Assembly (NCBI RefSeq): GCF_020509005.1
Contig: NC_063013.1
Coordinates: 5,208,001-5,272,000, forward strand
DNA from: Fulvia fulva
Lineage: Eukaryota > Ascomycota > Dothideomycetes > Mycosphaerellales > Mycosphaerellaceae
DNA length: 64,000 nt
Reading direction: 5' to 3'
Made by a program: the position numbers and the translations under genes
Notes under the pieces: generated by a model
What the model was told of the DNA's origin: nothing
What the model saw: only the letters and a program-made list of their open reading frames with translations
The model's database searches: none
In this document: positions 1 to 9,631 of the stretch, piece after piece
How positions within the stretch are numbered: the stretch's first letter is position 1
Layout of the letters: the number at the start of each line of letters is the position of its first letter

Positions 1-294
1 CAGTGCTCTATTTGCAAGCACCGACCACCGCGAGATGAAACTCGATCGTTAAGGGTCAAGAAGCCTCCGGAAGAGCGGCAGTGAAGGTGAGAATGGCCAT
101 CTGAGGTGAAGTGAGCAGAGTATTGCCACCATCCTCGCGAACAAAGCTCACCCAGCCCAGGCTTGTTACCACTTTCACGTCTTCCCCATTCTACTGTCCT
201 CCGAGCCGAAAAGCCCCAGCAGCCAACAGAGAGCACTTGTAAGTTCTAGCATCTCCTGCAGATGAGACACTACTGACCCACGCAGTCCGCAACC

Positions 295-858
295 ATGACT
301 TCCCTCCTCGATCAGGTCCAAGAGGCCGTTCCAACCATGGCCAGAATCAATCTACGCTACCTCCAAGAGCTGATCAACAAGCAACTCAAGACCATGCCCC
401 TGACCGAGTGCCTCCTCCTCAATATTCCACGAGAGCTCCGCGACCGCATCTACCTCTTCGTCGCCATAGCCAGCATCCAGGACCCCAATAACAAAAGCGA
501 GAAACCAGTCTCTGGCCTGTCTAGGGCTTGCAAACAGACTCGGCTCGAGTTCGACGAAATCATCTACAGCAGCAAAATCATCAAGATCGAATACTACGAT
601 GGCGCTGCTTCCGACTGGAATCTCATCGAGGAGCCAAGAGTCCTCAGAGCACTGCTCAATGGCAAGGTTCCTTCTTTCTTCTGCCATCCCACTAGCTTCG
701 ACACGCGGGCGGCATTGCGAGAGCAGGTAGAGGGCGACAGCAAGTGGGGACATATTGGCATTGAGGGAGTTATGGGCTTGGTGACGGCAGATGAGGGTGG
801 TGGTTTGTACAAGTTTAGGGTGTCACGCGAGGAGCTACGGGAGGCATTAGCAGGATGA
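295..858 (+). CDS. Small F-box-like hypothetical protein (187 aa)
   Basis: A 187-residue open frame starts at the ATG in the context aaccATGact and has no intron signal. Residues about 43-57 (LLNIPRELRDRIYLF) resemble the short F-box-like or 2EXR-type N-terminal segment of many expanded fungal hypothetical families. In those families the segment is thought to bind Skp1 or another partner; this is family knowledge, not a proven role here. It is followed by a CKQTRLEF-like stretch, also typical of these families. No signal peptide or membrane segment is visible. The gene faces a P450 gene transcribed towards it, with a spacer of about 190 bp. The function is unknown. It could be a substrate adaptor or a rapidly evolving lineage-specific protein. 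Confidence 0.65.
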   Translation: MTSLLDQVQEAVPTMARINLRYLQELINKQLKTMPLTECLLLNIPRELRDRIYLFVAIASIQDPNNKSEKPVSGLSRACKQTRLEFDEIIYSSKIIKIEYYDGAASDWNLIEEPRVLRALLNGKVPSFFCHPTSFDTRAALREQVEGDSKWGHIGIEGVMGLVTADEGGGLYKFRVSREELREALAG

Positions 859-1051
859 AGTGCGCGCTAGAAAGGGCGAAAGGGGAGATGGATGGCGTGG
901 TCGGTGGCCGGACGGTGAGGCACATGGATAGCACGAAGCAATCTTCCACGTCAAAAAGACGACACCAATGCACCACGCGATGCGTGCCTCCGAGGGTGAG
1001 CAACTTCCAAGCCATGCTCATTGCCTTTCGACTAATATTGCTACAGCAGCG

Positions 1052-2695
1052 CTACTCGAATGGCGAGAATTTCTCCAGCCAATTCAACGCGTCAATGTGC
1101 TCCGTTTCCAAGACATTTCTATGCCTCTCACTCCTCACTCGAATCACACACTCGAGACTCTGCGGCCTCATATTGAACCCGTCCGTATACGCGAAGGTAT
1201 CATAGTGTTTGCCCTCTATCGGTAAGATATCGTACGCCCAAAACAGCTTACCGAGCGCAATGAAGAGACTGTTGACTGCCAGATCAGCGCCTGGACATAT
1301 CCGACGACCCCAACCAAACGAAGAGTGCCCTGCTTTTGAAGGGTGGGCCTTGTTCCCAAGGTATGCCGATTTCTCGATGCCGAGTTGAGCGCGCTCAGAA
1401 TCAGACAAGAACCTCACAGGGTCATAGCGGTGTGGGTCGGGATAGTACTCTTCATTGAGATTGATGGCCCAATTGTTACCCAGAATCGTGATGCCAGCAG
1501 GTCAGTGGTATCCCTGATACACATCATATTCAGTGGATGCATGCGGCGTGCCACATAGCACAGCTACGGATCGCCATCGCAAAGTCTCCCTAACCAGCGC
1601 GCGCAGGTAGGGTAGTCTTGGCTCATCCTCGGAAGTAGGACTTCTGCCCTCACCGACAACAGCGTCAAGCTCAGTCTGCGCTACCATCAGCACGTTCGGA
1701 TGTGTGACAAGTCCCAAGAACGCAGAGCAAAGCGTACTCGCGGTCGTGTCCGAGCCAGCACCGAACAGCGAAGCAGGAATGTACGAGAAGTGCTTCTCGC
1801 TCAGGGGCACTTCCTCCCTCTCCCTCAAGTCCAGCAACATCTTACACAAGCTATCCGGCACCGCTTCTGGGCATCCTTTCGCGCTTGCTTCTGCTACCTC
1901 CCTGTGGACCATTTCCAATAATGCCAGATTCGCCTCACCCTCCAGTCTCCCCATATCCTGAACTTCTCTCTTCCACCTCGCAATCCACGACGGTAACCGC
2001 GCCAGAAAGGGGAACGTCTCAGCCAAGTACTTCCCAGGAATATTCAACCTGGCCATATATTGCATGAACCTGAAGTGATCCTTGATCACCTGCGCTTCCA
2101 ACGAGTCGATGCGGTGACCATAAGCTACACAGAAGATGACACTACTCGTGAACCGCTCGATCTCCTTCTCGAAGCCTTCCGAATTGAGCAGCAAGGCGTT
2201 ACAGAGTCTCGTTGCCTCCGCCTCCTGCGTTGGCTTGTACAGTTTCAACGCTGATGGACTGAGAGCTTGGTGCCAGAGCTTTCGCCGAACGGACCATGCT
2301 TTACCGTACGGTTGCGTCAGAATGCTGGTGTTGCCGTTGTAGACTTCGCCCATGACTACCATTCATGGTCGGGAAGAGTACTTGGAGCTTCGCTTCTCCA
2401 TCAATTCTGCTGCCACTTCTGGATCCGAAACGACCAGCGTTGGCTTGCGGCCGATCCAGATCGTGCAGATGGCTCCATACTGCTTTGACCATTCTTGGAA
2501 TTGGAGCCAAGGCTTAGATCTTGGGAGGGAGAGTTTGTTGCCTATGAAGGGAAGAGGGGGAGGGCCAGGTGGGAGGTATTGCCAAGTGTAGAAGTCATGA
2601 ACAAGAAGAAGGATGGCAACGAAGAGCAAGGAGAGTAGTAGGATAGCGATCGAGTGGGAGAGCTTGATGTTGAAGGGCCAGACAGAGAATGACAT
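1052..2695 (-). pseudogene. Cytochrome P450 with two in-frame TGA stops
   Basis: From the Met at 2695 to the stop at 1052 one frame of 547 codons reads as a complete microsomal P450. An N-terminal membrane anchor (about residues 10-30) is followed by a proline-rich LPPGPPPLPFIGN hinge. The I-helix GAGSDTT lies at about 312-318, the K-helix ExxR is ETLR (370-373), the PxRF-type motif reads DPVRF, and the heme loop is FGWGRRICPG with ligand Cys about 467. The frame is broken by TGA at codon 111 (2365-2363) and at codon 398 (1504-1502). No frameshift is seen. The first TGA sits where relatives have Arg (SSRP-x-MVVMGE) and fits CGA to TGA. The second follows GYH before PAG. Substrate is unknown. 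This is probably a recent pseudogene; sequence error at both sites is the alternative. The broken halves could be mistaken for two or three genes. Confidence 0.85.
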
Positions 2696-3266
2696 GACGA
2701 TAGTCTTGTTCGAGATCAAAGACGCGACAACGTGACCTTGGTATGCCACAGTCAACCTGATAGTATTACGAAACATGTGACCCAGCACGGCAATTGCAGG
2801 TAGAACATTGCCGTGAAGCTGCAGCATGGTGGAAGTTGCGGCAAGTGAAGCTTGCGGAGCATGCATGCTACTCCATGTTTTCATTTCAGGCTAAAGATAG
2901 TGCATATGTACCACGAGTCATGTCCATATCGTGACTGCTTGTCGCTGGAGATCATATGCTGGGTAGTTGCTGGGAATCCAGTTCCTATCTGGAATCTGAC
3001 ATCGTACATAGTCGCAATCTTGTGGATGTGTTTTGTGCTCGTGAAGTGATGTCGGGGAGTTGTGTTGGAACTTGTGTCGTGGATCATTAAGTGATGTCCT
3101 GAATTCATGTCGTGGGATTGGGTCGTTAAGTCGGGGGCCGTATCATGGATCGTAACTGATGTCGTGAACTCAAGTCGTGGAGTCATGTCGTAAAGTCGCT
3201 TTGTGATGCAGTGCTGTGAAGTCGTTGAAGAGGTCAAACCTCGTGTGTCTTGATGGATCGTGCCCT
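2696..3266. other. Spacer with degenerate GTCGT-rich repeat
   Basis: There is no convincing gene between the P450 start and the 390-aa gene on the same strand. From about 3,045 to 3,235 the sequence repeats a loose motif around GTCGTGGA or GTCGTGAA. I count seven GTCGT cores with irregular spacing, which looks like a decayed minisatellite. Short open frames here only translate this repeat. The part from 2,700 to about 3,030 should contain the P450 promoter; I recognise no specific site. Confidence 0.45.
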
Positions 3267-4439
3267 CTATCCCTCATGCTCACCAGTGCCGTTCGCACCA
3301 TTCTGACCATTGCTCTGACTGCCGTTGGACCCGTTCTCTGGCAGCTGAGAAGACTCTCTGATAGCCCAATTAAACGCCTCTGACTCGCCTAGATCTCCAT
3401 TGTGTAGACGAGCGCGCGCCGCCTCAGCTGCAGCTGGGTGCTTGAATCTGTCTCTTAAGACCGCTTGGCCGGCCTCACGCTGTCCTACGGTTGACGTATT
3501 GCTGGCACTGCCGTTGCGTCTGGCAGGAAGTGGCTCAGGAGAGCGGTTGTCGTAGGTGAGCGAGCCTCTGGAGCCGCGCGATGCGTTGTCGTTGTCTTCG
3601 TCGTTGTCGAGTCCTGGAAGGTTGGTTCTGCTGCCAAAGGATAAGCGGCCGAAGAGAGAGCCTCCGAGATGCTTCTCCCCGCCCAAACCACCGCGGTCGC
3701 GCATGTCACCGAGTCCGCCGCTTATAGGAACGTCCTGGTCTGAGGCTCTGCCACGTGGCTTGGCCTTGTCGCCAGGAGAAGACTTTGACTTGTTCGGACT
3801 CTTCTTGTTTGGTGGACCTCCTCCGTTACCGCCTGCTTTACGCTTTCCTGTAGATCCTGGTGGACCTATAGGCTCCTTGTCGCGGACGAACAGGTCTTCC
3901 TCACTCTCGTAGGCAGAATCCTCCGATGTATCGGAGTTGACCTCGACATTATCAAGATCGATGCCGGCGCTCCGAACTGCCACTGTGCGCGCAGTGCGTC
4001 TCTTGCTACGACGACGAAGCTTGCTCGATTTCCACTTCTTTGCATCTTCAAACCAAGACTGCCACTGGCGGTTAAATGGATCGTCTAGCTCTTGCTCCAG
4101 CTGCAGGACTTGGTGAGGGTCGGGCTCGTTAAGGTATCGCCAGGCATCGTAGAGGTATTGCATCTGCAGACGTTCCTTCTCGGCGTTCTTAGTCGACTTA
4201 AAGACCTTTAGCTCGAAATGTGGAAGCCATACGACTTCACCCATCATCGGCTCGCGCCTAGTAGCACCTCCGGTAGAGAGCTTGAAAAGACCGATCTCGA
4301 CTGTGCCGTCGTCATCGACCTCGGCCTCTGGTGCTGGCTGGTACCATACCTTTGTCCAGTGAGAAGCACGATAGCCCACGTGAAGGCGGCCGAAAGATGC
4401 ATTCTTTTTCTTGTCGAACAAGATGCCGGAGTGGGCCAT
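3267..4439 (-). CDS. Uncharacterised protein, folded N-terminus and disordered basic/acidic tail (390 aa)
   Basis: A continuous 390-residue frame begins at MAHSGILFDKKKNASFG. Residues 1 to about 140 are mixed in composition with many Trp and Tyr residues (for example YRASHWTKVWYQPAPEAEVD and SWFEDAKKW) and probably fold. From about 140 onward the chain is low complexity. A basic KLRRRSKRRTART patch could act as a nuclear localisation signal. It is followed by an acidic serine-rich run (SDTSEDSAYESEEDLF), a Pro/Gly/Lys-rich segment, and an Asn/Gly/Ser-rich C-terminus. No enzyme motif, signal peptide or membrane segment is visible. I do not recognise the family. Composition suggests a nuclear or chromatin-associated protein, which is inference only. 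It may be a single exon; an upstream non-coding exon is possible because splice-like sequences lie just before the ATG. Confidence 0.7.
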   Translation of the reverse strand: MAHSGILFDKKKNASFGRLHVGYRASHWTKVWYQPAPEAEVDDDGTVEIGLFKLSTGGATRREPMMGEVVWLPHFELKVFKSTKNAEKERLQMQYLYDAWRYLNEPDPHQVLQLEQELDDPFNRQWQSWFEDAKKWKSSKLRRRSKRRTARTVAVRSAGIDLDNVEVNSDTSEDSAYESEEDLFVRDKEPIGPPGSTGKRKAGGNGGGPPNKKSPNKSKSSPGDKAKPRGRASDQDVPISGGLGDMRDRGGLGGEKHLGGSLFGRLSFGSRTNLPGLDNDEDNDNASRGSRGSLTYDNRSPEPLPARRNGSASNTSTVGQREAGQAVLRDRFKHPAAAEAARARLHNGDLGESEAFNWAIRESSQLPENGSNGSQSNGQNGANGTGEHEG

Positions 4440-4800
4440 GTTGTGGTGAGGTTCCTACGGCAATGTTAGCAACATGTGTTGTGAACACTAGCAGGTCCAG
4501 CACAATACCAAGTTAGTGAGCAGCTGCTGGTGGTGTTCTTGAAGCGCTTGAGCCTCTGTCGTCTATGCTTGTAAGCTGTGGAGGTGTGTGAGGTGGTGTG
4601 GAACCATGCAAGTGGTGATGGTGAGAAGGGAGGTTGATGTTGTGGAAAGAGTGGACTGAAGACGATGAAGACGGAGGAAGTGCTTATATGCCAGCGTTTG
4701 CACCAGCTTGTGAGAGCTTAACAGCTTCGCGGCGTGAAGTGAGGCCGATTGTGAAGCATGGACTTGTCCATGTGAAGCTCTACAGCCTGGCGCTTTGAAG
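4440..4800. other. Promoter region of the 390-aa gene; relic sequence
   Basis: No gene is supported here. The stretch lies upstream of the 390-aa gene and downstream of the monooxygenase relic. It contains several GTGAAG/GCGAAG-like words and one perfect 16-bp hairpin-capable palindrome at 4757-4772 (CATGGAC-TT-GTCCATG). Neither can be assigned a function by eye. Confidence 0.35.
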
Positions 4801-5460
4801 CGAAGCCACAAGTGACGGATATGTCTTGTAAGCATGTGCTTCGGCGTCGTGGCCCCGTATGTCAGGATCTCCTTGCCACGTTTGACGGCAGCAGCAGCGA
4901 TGAAGTGGATGTCGGGTCCTATCCAGCAGACGTGAGAGTCGCCGTGAATGACGAGGTCTTTCGTCAGGTCGTTCTTAGCGATGTCTTCACTGCTCATCCA
5001 GGCGCTGTAGACGGCATAGCCGCTTGGCTTAGGCTTGTCATGGTAGCCAAGCACGAGGTCTCTTGCCTTGGACCGCACACCGTCTGCAGCCAACACGACA
5101 TGTGCTACAACACGCTGTCCATTCGACATGACGCGCGCCTCTTTGTCATTCTCGAAGTACTGGTGGCTCACTTGCTGCGCCAGCCGGATGTCCACGCCCT
5201 GTGCCATGGCATGGTCATGGTTGTAGACGATCTTGTGCATCTCCCCTCGATGACGATTGTATTTTGGGAAGTGTTATCTTCACTTGCTCCTGCCTCGTTA
5301 CCCAGGTATTGTTTCCTGTGTGGAGCGTTCACGCGCAACGACTCATCTCTCCGATACTGTCCATATACTTGGGAATTGTGTGGGCTATCTCCATGTTGAT
5401 CGAGTGCATGTATGTTGTCCAACAAGTCATCGACGGACTCTCACAGGGCGCGGAGGCAGG
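4801..5460 (-). pseudogene. FAD-dependent monooxygenase relic, truncated at both ends
   Basis: On the minus strand a frame from 5240 carries the middle of a salicylate-hydroxylase-like FAD monooxygenase. It reads RGEMHKIVYNH, then VVLAADGVRSKARDLVLG (the DG motif region of the FAD/NADPH fold), then AVYSAWMSSEDIAKNDLTKD and CWIGPDIHFIAA. Just upstream the same frame continues as FPKYNRHRGEM until a TAA. Farther upstream another frame gives weak family-like words (YMDSIGEMSRC). No N-terminal GxGxxG dinucleotide fold is found before the minisatellite at 5551. After about 4,850 the frame drifts into low-complexity sequence with no GD motif or C-terminal half. Normal enzymes of this class have about 400-470 residues, so roughly one third remains. 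It cannot encode a working enzyme. Confidence 0.65.
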
Positions 5461-5550
5461 TCCGCTTTGAGCAGGGATTCGCGCTGTCAATGTCATGTGA
5501 CTCATGTCAAAAGTACATGTAAGTTGACGGCGAGGCGGCTTCATGCACGC

Positions 5551-5710
5551 GCTCCAGGCTCCACGCTCCAGGCTCCAGGCTCCAGGCTCCAGGCTCCAGG
5601 CTCCAGGCTCCAGGCTCCACGCTCCACGCTCCAGGCTCCAGGCTCCACGCTCCACGCTCCAGGCTCCACGCTCCAGGCTCCACGCTCCAGGCTCCACGCT
5701 CCACGCTCCA
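5551..5710. repeat. 7-bp minisatellite, 23 units of GCTCCA[G/C]
   Basis: Twenty-two perfect GCTCCAG or GCTCCAC units are followed by a last GCTCCA before T. The seventh base in order is G C G G G G G G G C C G G C C G C G C G C C T. The first six bases never vary. Because 7 is not a multiple of 3 and no frame holds a stop, both strands read as long Pro/Gly/Ser/Leu-rich or Trp/Glu/Gly-rich open frames. The array lies between the monooxygenase relic and TRZ1, about 590 bp before the first internal Met of TRZ1. Confidence 0.97.
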
Positions 5711-6300
5711 TTTCACAAACACACAGCATTGTACATACAACAAGGATACGCATATATCGCAAATCCTCCTTCTTACTCGACGTACAAATCGCCACATTGG
5801 CTTCTACGCACATCTTGGCCAAGCGCTTCACGAGCATAACGACTTCACCATCACCCGGCATTTCCAATCTCAACTTCGACAGACACGCGAGCCCGACCAT
5901 TTCACGCAACTTCACCTCTGCTCCCACAGCGAACAAGGAACTACTTTCTGCACTCACAAATCTCCTGACTGCCCATAAGACCCGGAAGTCGCCGGACTCT
6001 GCCAAGGACGAGCATCCTCAACAGCTTCCTGCACCAAAAGAGCCAGAACGAGTGACTGCATATTTCCAGTCCATTGTTCGCGGAACGTACCCACGCGATA
6101 CTCCTACTGTATCCTGGCGCAGGAGATCATCCATTGGCGGTCTGAAACGCCTAGGACAAGAGCAGGCCAGCGGAAGCCATACCATAAACAATGAGCTTGG
6201 TGAGGTAATATTCTATGACAAGCATAAAGCACTTCTGCGTCCGCGCTTTCCGCGATTATTTACCGAGTATATCAAGCCCTCGTTCCAGGCTCTCTACAAG
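5711..6300 (+). other. Open N-terminal extension region of TRZ1, start not found
   Basis: The TRZ1 frame is open throughout this stretch and carries basic, Ser/Thr-rich sequence (AKRFTSITTSPSP, ISRNFTSAPTANKELL) followed by a plausible folded part (YFQSIVRGTYPRDTPTVSW, EVIFYDKHKALLRPRFPRLF). It has no in-frame ATG; the only upstream one is at 5257, beyond the minisatellite and inside the monooxygenase relic. A spliced upstream exon or a near-cognate start could make a mitochondrial presequence. Alternatively this is 5' UTR that is open by chance. Confidence 0.4.
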
Positions 6301-9300
6301 ATGAGATCGCACGTGCAGATCCTCACCACGCCGACTGCGGACACGCCTGGTACCACCCTTCTTCTCCACTTCGACAACAAGAGATATTTGATTGGCAGTC
6401 TCGCCGAAGGCACACAGCGGGCATGTGTGCAGATGGGAGCGAGGCTGCTGAAGGTGTCGGAGTGCTTCTTGACAGGGAGAACGGAATGGACGAACACGGG
6501 AGGCTTGGTTGGTATGATCTTGACATTGGCCGATTCTTCTGCGAGCAGCCAGGCCAGCAGTTGGGAAGATGCATTGAAGAAGGTCAAGGCTAAGGCGAAG
6601 AGAGATGGTATTATGGATGGCACGCCTGAGATGAAGCAATTGGAAGAGCAGGCTAAGAAGGAAGCAAGCAATACCTTGACAATATTTGGGCCTCCGAATC
6701 TCAACCATACTTTGGCGACTGCGAGAAGATTTGTGTTTCGGAAGGGAATGCCCGTGAACATCCACGAAATACGAGATGGAGACACACGGACGCAGCAGGA
6801 AGATGAATGGGCACCATTCTGGGCAGACGACAACATCAAGGTATGGGCCATGTCAATCTCACCGGATAATCCCAAAGGAGCGAGCGCCACACCTCCCGAA
6901 TCTGCTAGTCCGCGAAAACGCAGTTTGGACGAGGCTTTTGGCGAGAAGAACGGCACACTCACTGTCAGCGAAGACTTGACACAGAAGGAGCGGGACTATC
7001 TTACTGTGAAAGCTGTGGTGTCAGAAATGTTTAACTCGTCATGGCGGCTGGACACCTTGTACGAGACATCACTTGCGGATGTCAAGCAGCCTGCTACCGT
7101 GTTCGTCCGGAATGCTCAGACGAACAAGCTAGAGAAGTATCGTGGGCCGATGCCTGGCGGCAAGGAACCAGTTCCAGATCTCAACCTCAAAGTCCTTGTT
7201 CGAAGACCGTGGCCAGGTGCGCTGGTGGAGAGTCTGCCTCACGTCGAACCTGCCAAGGAGGCCGTGAGCTACATCATCAGGAACCACATGCAACGAGGCA
7301 AGTTTCACCCTGAACGAGCACAAGAGCTGAAGGTGCCCAAAGGTCGGGCCTGGGCCCAGTTGTCAAAGGGCGAAAGTGTTCAGAACTCAGATGGCGAGAC
7401 TATCACAACTGAGCAGGTCCTTAGCCCCAGCAGAGTTGGAGGAGGTGTTGCTGTCATCAGCTTGCCTGGGCCAGAATACATTGACAATTTGATATCGCGG
7501 CCCGAGTGGCGCGAGCCAAAAGTCATGGAGGGTGTTGGTGCTGTGACCTGGATCTGCGGCAAAGATGTCGCTACTGACCCAAGATTACAAGCATTCATGA
7601 AGGAGTTCAACAATCTGGAGCACGTCGTCTCGTCACCAGACTATTGTCCCAACAATATTGCGCTCGATTCCGCCACTGCCGCAACAGTGCGCCTGAGAGA
7701 GCTCGATCCTGCTCGATACTCTGTTCCCGTGCATGATGCCGAGGACGGTGCTCCCCAGACATACGGTGGCACGTCAGCCTATCAAGAGACACAAACGAGC
7801 AAACCTCTGCCTGCACGCATCGCTGTCCGAGGACAGATGGTGCAGCTTGAGCCTTCGATAGAAGTCCAGACGAAGGATGCGGTACCAGCATTGAAGATCG
7901 CCGAGACTGCTGCAGAAGTGCCGAAGGAAGTAATGGAAGAGGCGATCAAAGCTCAACAGGCATCGAAAATCATCGACAGCGACATGCAGAAGTGGCTCGA
8001 CAGTCTACCGCCTGGAGCTCAAGATGCCCAAGTCACAACGCTTGGTACTGGTTCAGCTCTCCCAAGCAAGTATCGCAACGTTTCTGCTACGTTGGTGAGG
8101 GTGCCAGGCTGGGGTAACATCCTGCTTGATGCGGGCGAGAATACGTTGGGCCAGTTGAGAAGAGTCTTCGGTACTGATCTCAAGCAGATCTTGCAAGATC
8201 TGAAGATTCTCTGGATCAGTCACATGCACGCCGACCATCAGTTGGGAACGACCAGTGTGATCAAGGAGTGGTATCAGCAAGTGCATGGTAGCCAGCCAGC
8301 ATCGCTTGCAGATCAGCAGGCCGGCTACGCAGCGAAAGCACAGCAGCAAAGGCGTCTTGCTGTCGTTTCCGAGCCCGCCATGCTGCAATGGCTCTACGAG
8401 TACAGTGCGCTCGAGGACTATGGCCATTCAAGGCTAGCGCCGCTCTCCGTGACTAAAAAAGGCCGCGACTGGTCGGGATTGGGATGGTTCATACCACCAC
8501 GTGAGTTGAAGGACTTGAGCTGGGAAGACCAGAGAGCGCGCTTGGATGAAGCAGTGTTGTCGCCGTCTGACCTCGGCCTGGCCGACATCCAAGCCGTCCA
8601 GGTACGACATTGCCACGGCGCCCGCGCTGTGAGCATTACAACGCCGTCCGGCTTCAAGGTCAGCTACTCAGGCGATTGTCGGCCTTCCAAAGACTTCGTA
8701 CGGATAGGCAAGGACAGCACGGTCTGCATCCATGAGGCGACCTTTGACGACGAGCTACAAGGTGACGCGGAAGCGAAGAATCACAGCACTACATCCGAGG
8801 CGCTTGACATTGCTCAGAAAATGCGCGCCAAGGCCTGCGTCCTCACTCACTTCAGTCAACGCTACCAGAAAGTCCCAGTCCTCGAACGCGGCAACGAAGA
8901 GCTTCCTGCTGATGAGGAGATGGTCACTACCAACGACGAATCTGCAAATCCAGACGACAACATGGACGCACCGCTCGCAGATGTCGCCGAGCAGACTCTT
9001 CCGGACCAGCCTGCCTCCGAGGGCGACACCGGACAGCAGTACGATCTGCCATCAAAGGTCGGCGCTGCCGGGGAGGCGATTAGATTTACGCTGACCTCGG
9101 ACATGAAAGTCTGCGTGGCTTTCGACTACATGAACGTAAGGGTGGGCGATATTGGACATATGGAGAAGTTCACGCCGGCGCTGCTGAAGCTCTTTGCTGA
9201 AGAGGATAAGAGTCAGCAGGCGGATGTCGCGGAGAAGAATTCGGCTAATGTTGTTGGGAGAAAGGAGAAAGAGAAGAAGAAGGGGAAGAGCCAGAGGAAT

Positions 9301-9306
9301 AATTAG
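6301..9306 (+). CDS. TRZ1: Long-form tRNase Z (tRNA 3' processing endonuclease)
   Basis: From MRSHVQILTTP at 6301 the protein has 1001 residues, normal for the two-domain RNase Z^L of fungi. It cleaves pre-tRNA after the discriminator base, in the nucleus and often in mitochondria. The N-terminal half is the degenerate metallo-beta-lactamase domain (LLLHFDNKRYLIGSLAEGTQR near its start). The catalytic C-terminal half has the PxKxRN loop as PSKYRN (588-593), the zinc motif HMHADH (641-646), RHCHG (about 769-773), GDCRP (791-795), HEATFD (811-816), NHSTT (from about 827) and HFSQRY (850-855). All metal ligands look intact. The C-terminus is Lys-rich. The open frame runs 5' of this Met without a stop back through the minisatellite; about 195 codons after the repeat look protein-like and could be an exon of a mitochondrial form whose start I cannot locate. 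Confidence 0.93.
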   Translation: MRSHVQILTTPTADTPGTTLLLHFDNKRYLIGSLAEGTQRACVQMGARLLKVSECFLTGRTEWTNTGGLVGMILTLADSSASSQASSWEDALKKVKAKAKRDGIMDGTPEMKQLEEQAKKEASNTLTIFGPPNLNHTLATARRFVFRKGMPVNIHEIRDGDTRTQQEDEWAPFWADDNIKVWAMSISPDNPKGASATPPESASPRKRSLDEAFGEKNGTLTVSEDLTQKERDYLTVKAVVSEMFNSSWRLDTLYETSLADVKQPATVFVRNAQTNKLEKYRGPMPGGKEPVPDLNLKVLVRRPWPGALVESLPHVEPAKEAVSYIIRNHMQRGKFHPERAQELKVPKGRAWAQLSKGESVQNSDGETITTEQVLSPSRVGGGVAVISLPGPEYIDNLISRPEWREPKVMEGVGAVTWICGKDVATDPRLQAFMKEFNNLEHVVSSPDYCPNNIALDSATAATVRLRELDPARYSVPVHDAEDGAPQTYGGTSAYQETQTSKPLPARIAVRGQMVQLEPSIEVQTKDAVPALKIAETAAEVPKEVMEEAIKAQQASKIIDSDMQKWLDSLPPGAQDAQVTTLGTGSALPSKYRNVSATLVRVPGWGNILLDAGENTLGQLRRVFGTDLKQILQDLKILWISHMHADHQLGTTSVIKEWYQQVHGSQPASLADQQAGYAAKAQQQRRLAVVSEPAMLQWLYEYSALEDYGHSRLAPLSVTKKGRDWSGLGWFIPPRELKDLSWEDQRARLDEAVLSPSDLGLADIQAVQVRHCHGARAVSITTPSGFKVSYSGDCRPSKDFVRIGKDSTVCIHEATFDDELQGDAEAKNHSTTSEALDIAQKMRAKACVLTHFSQRYQKVPVLERGNEELPADEEMVTTNDESANPDDNMDAPLADVAEQTLPDQPASEGDTGQQYDLPSKVGAAGEAIRFTLTSDMKVCVAFDYMNVRVGDIGHMEKFTPALLKLFAEEDKSQQADVAEKNSANVVGRKEKEKKKGKSQRNN

Positions 9307-9631
9307 CTCGAGATCGTAGAGGTACTGTACAGACCTTCGCACCTTGTGCACTAATATGTACAGTCTCCAATGTAGCGTGAGCCCTTAGGTGCAGCACGCT
9401 ATGATCACGGTCATGTTATGTTTGCATTGAGTTAGTTCTTCGTTCCGGGTTCCTTCGGAGTATCTGAAGTACAAACGGTTTCAAAATGTGTCTATAGCAC
9501 TTGTATGCTATGCGTCACTATTCCCAGCTCATCTGCTCGAGTCTTACTGACTTCTCTAGCATCCGCTACAACAGCTTGGTCAGAAACATACACAGTGTTA
9601 GCCTTGCATCTCCTTCATCACCAGCATCGTG
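9307..9631. other. Intergenic region between convergent genes
   Basis: These 325 bp separate the 3' ends of TRZ1 (plus) and the coiled-coil gene (minus). They should hold both 3' UTRs and poly(A) sites. I see no gene, repeat or RNA here. Confidence 0.5.

Noticed and set aside
1502..2365. TGA codons in the P450 as recoded selenocysteine or readthrough sites
   Set aside because: Ascomycete fungi lack selenocysteine insertion, P450s have no Sec at these positions, and the flanking residues predict Arg and a hydrophobic residue.
4757..4772. Perfect 16-bp palindrome as an operator or terminator
   Set aside because: A single short hairpin in a fungal intergenic region is not enough evidence for a function.
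5257..5710. Start of TRZ1 at the ATG at 5257
   Set aside because: It would place the monooxygenase relic and the minisatellite inside tRNase Z; the residues are not protein-like.
5329..6005. Long minus-strand open frames rich in GAWSLE-type repeats
   Set aside because: They are the minisatellite translated in frames that happen to lack stops; no start, splice or domain supports them.
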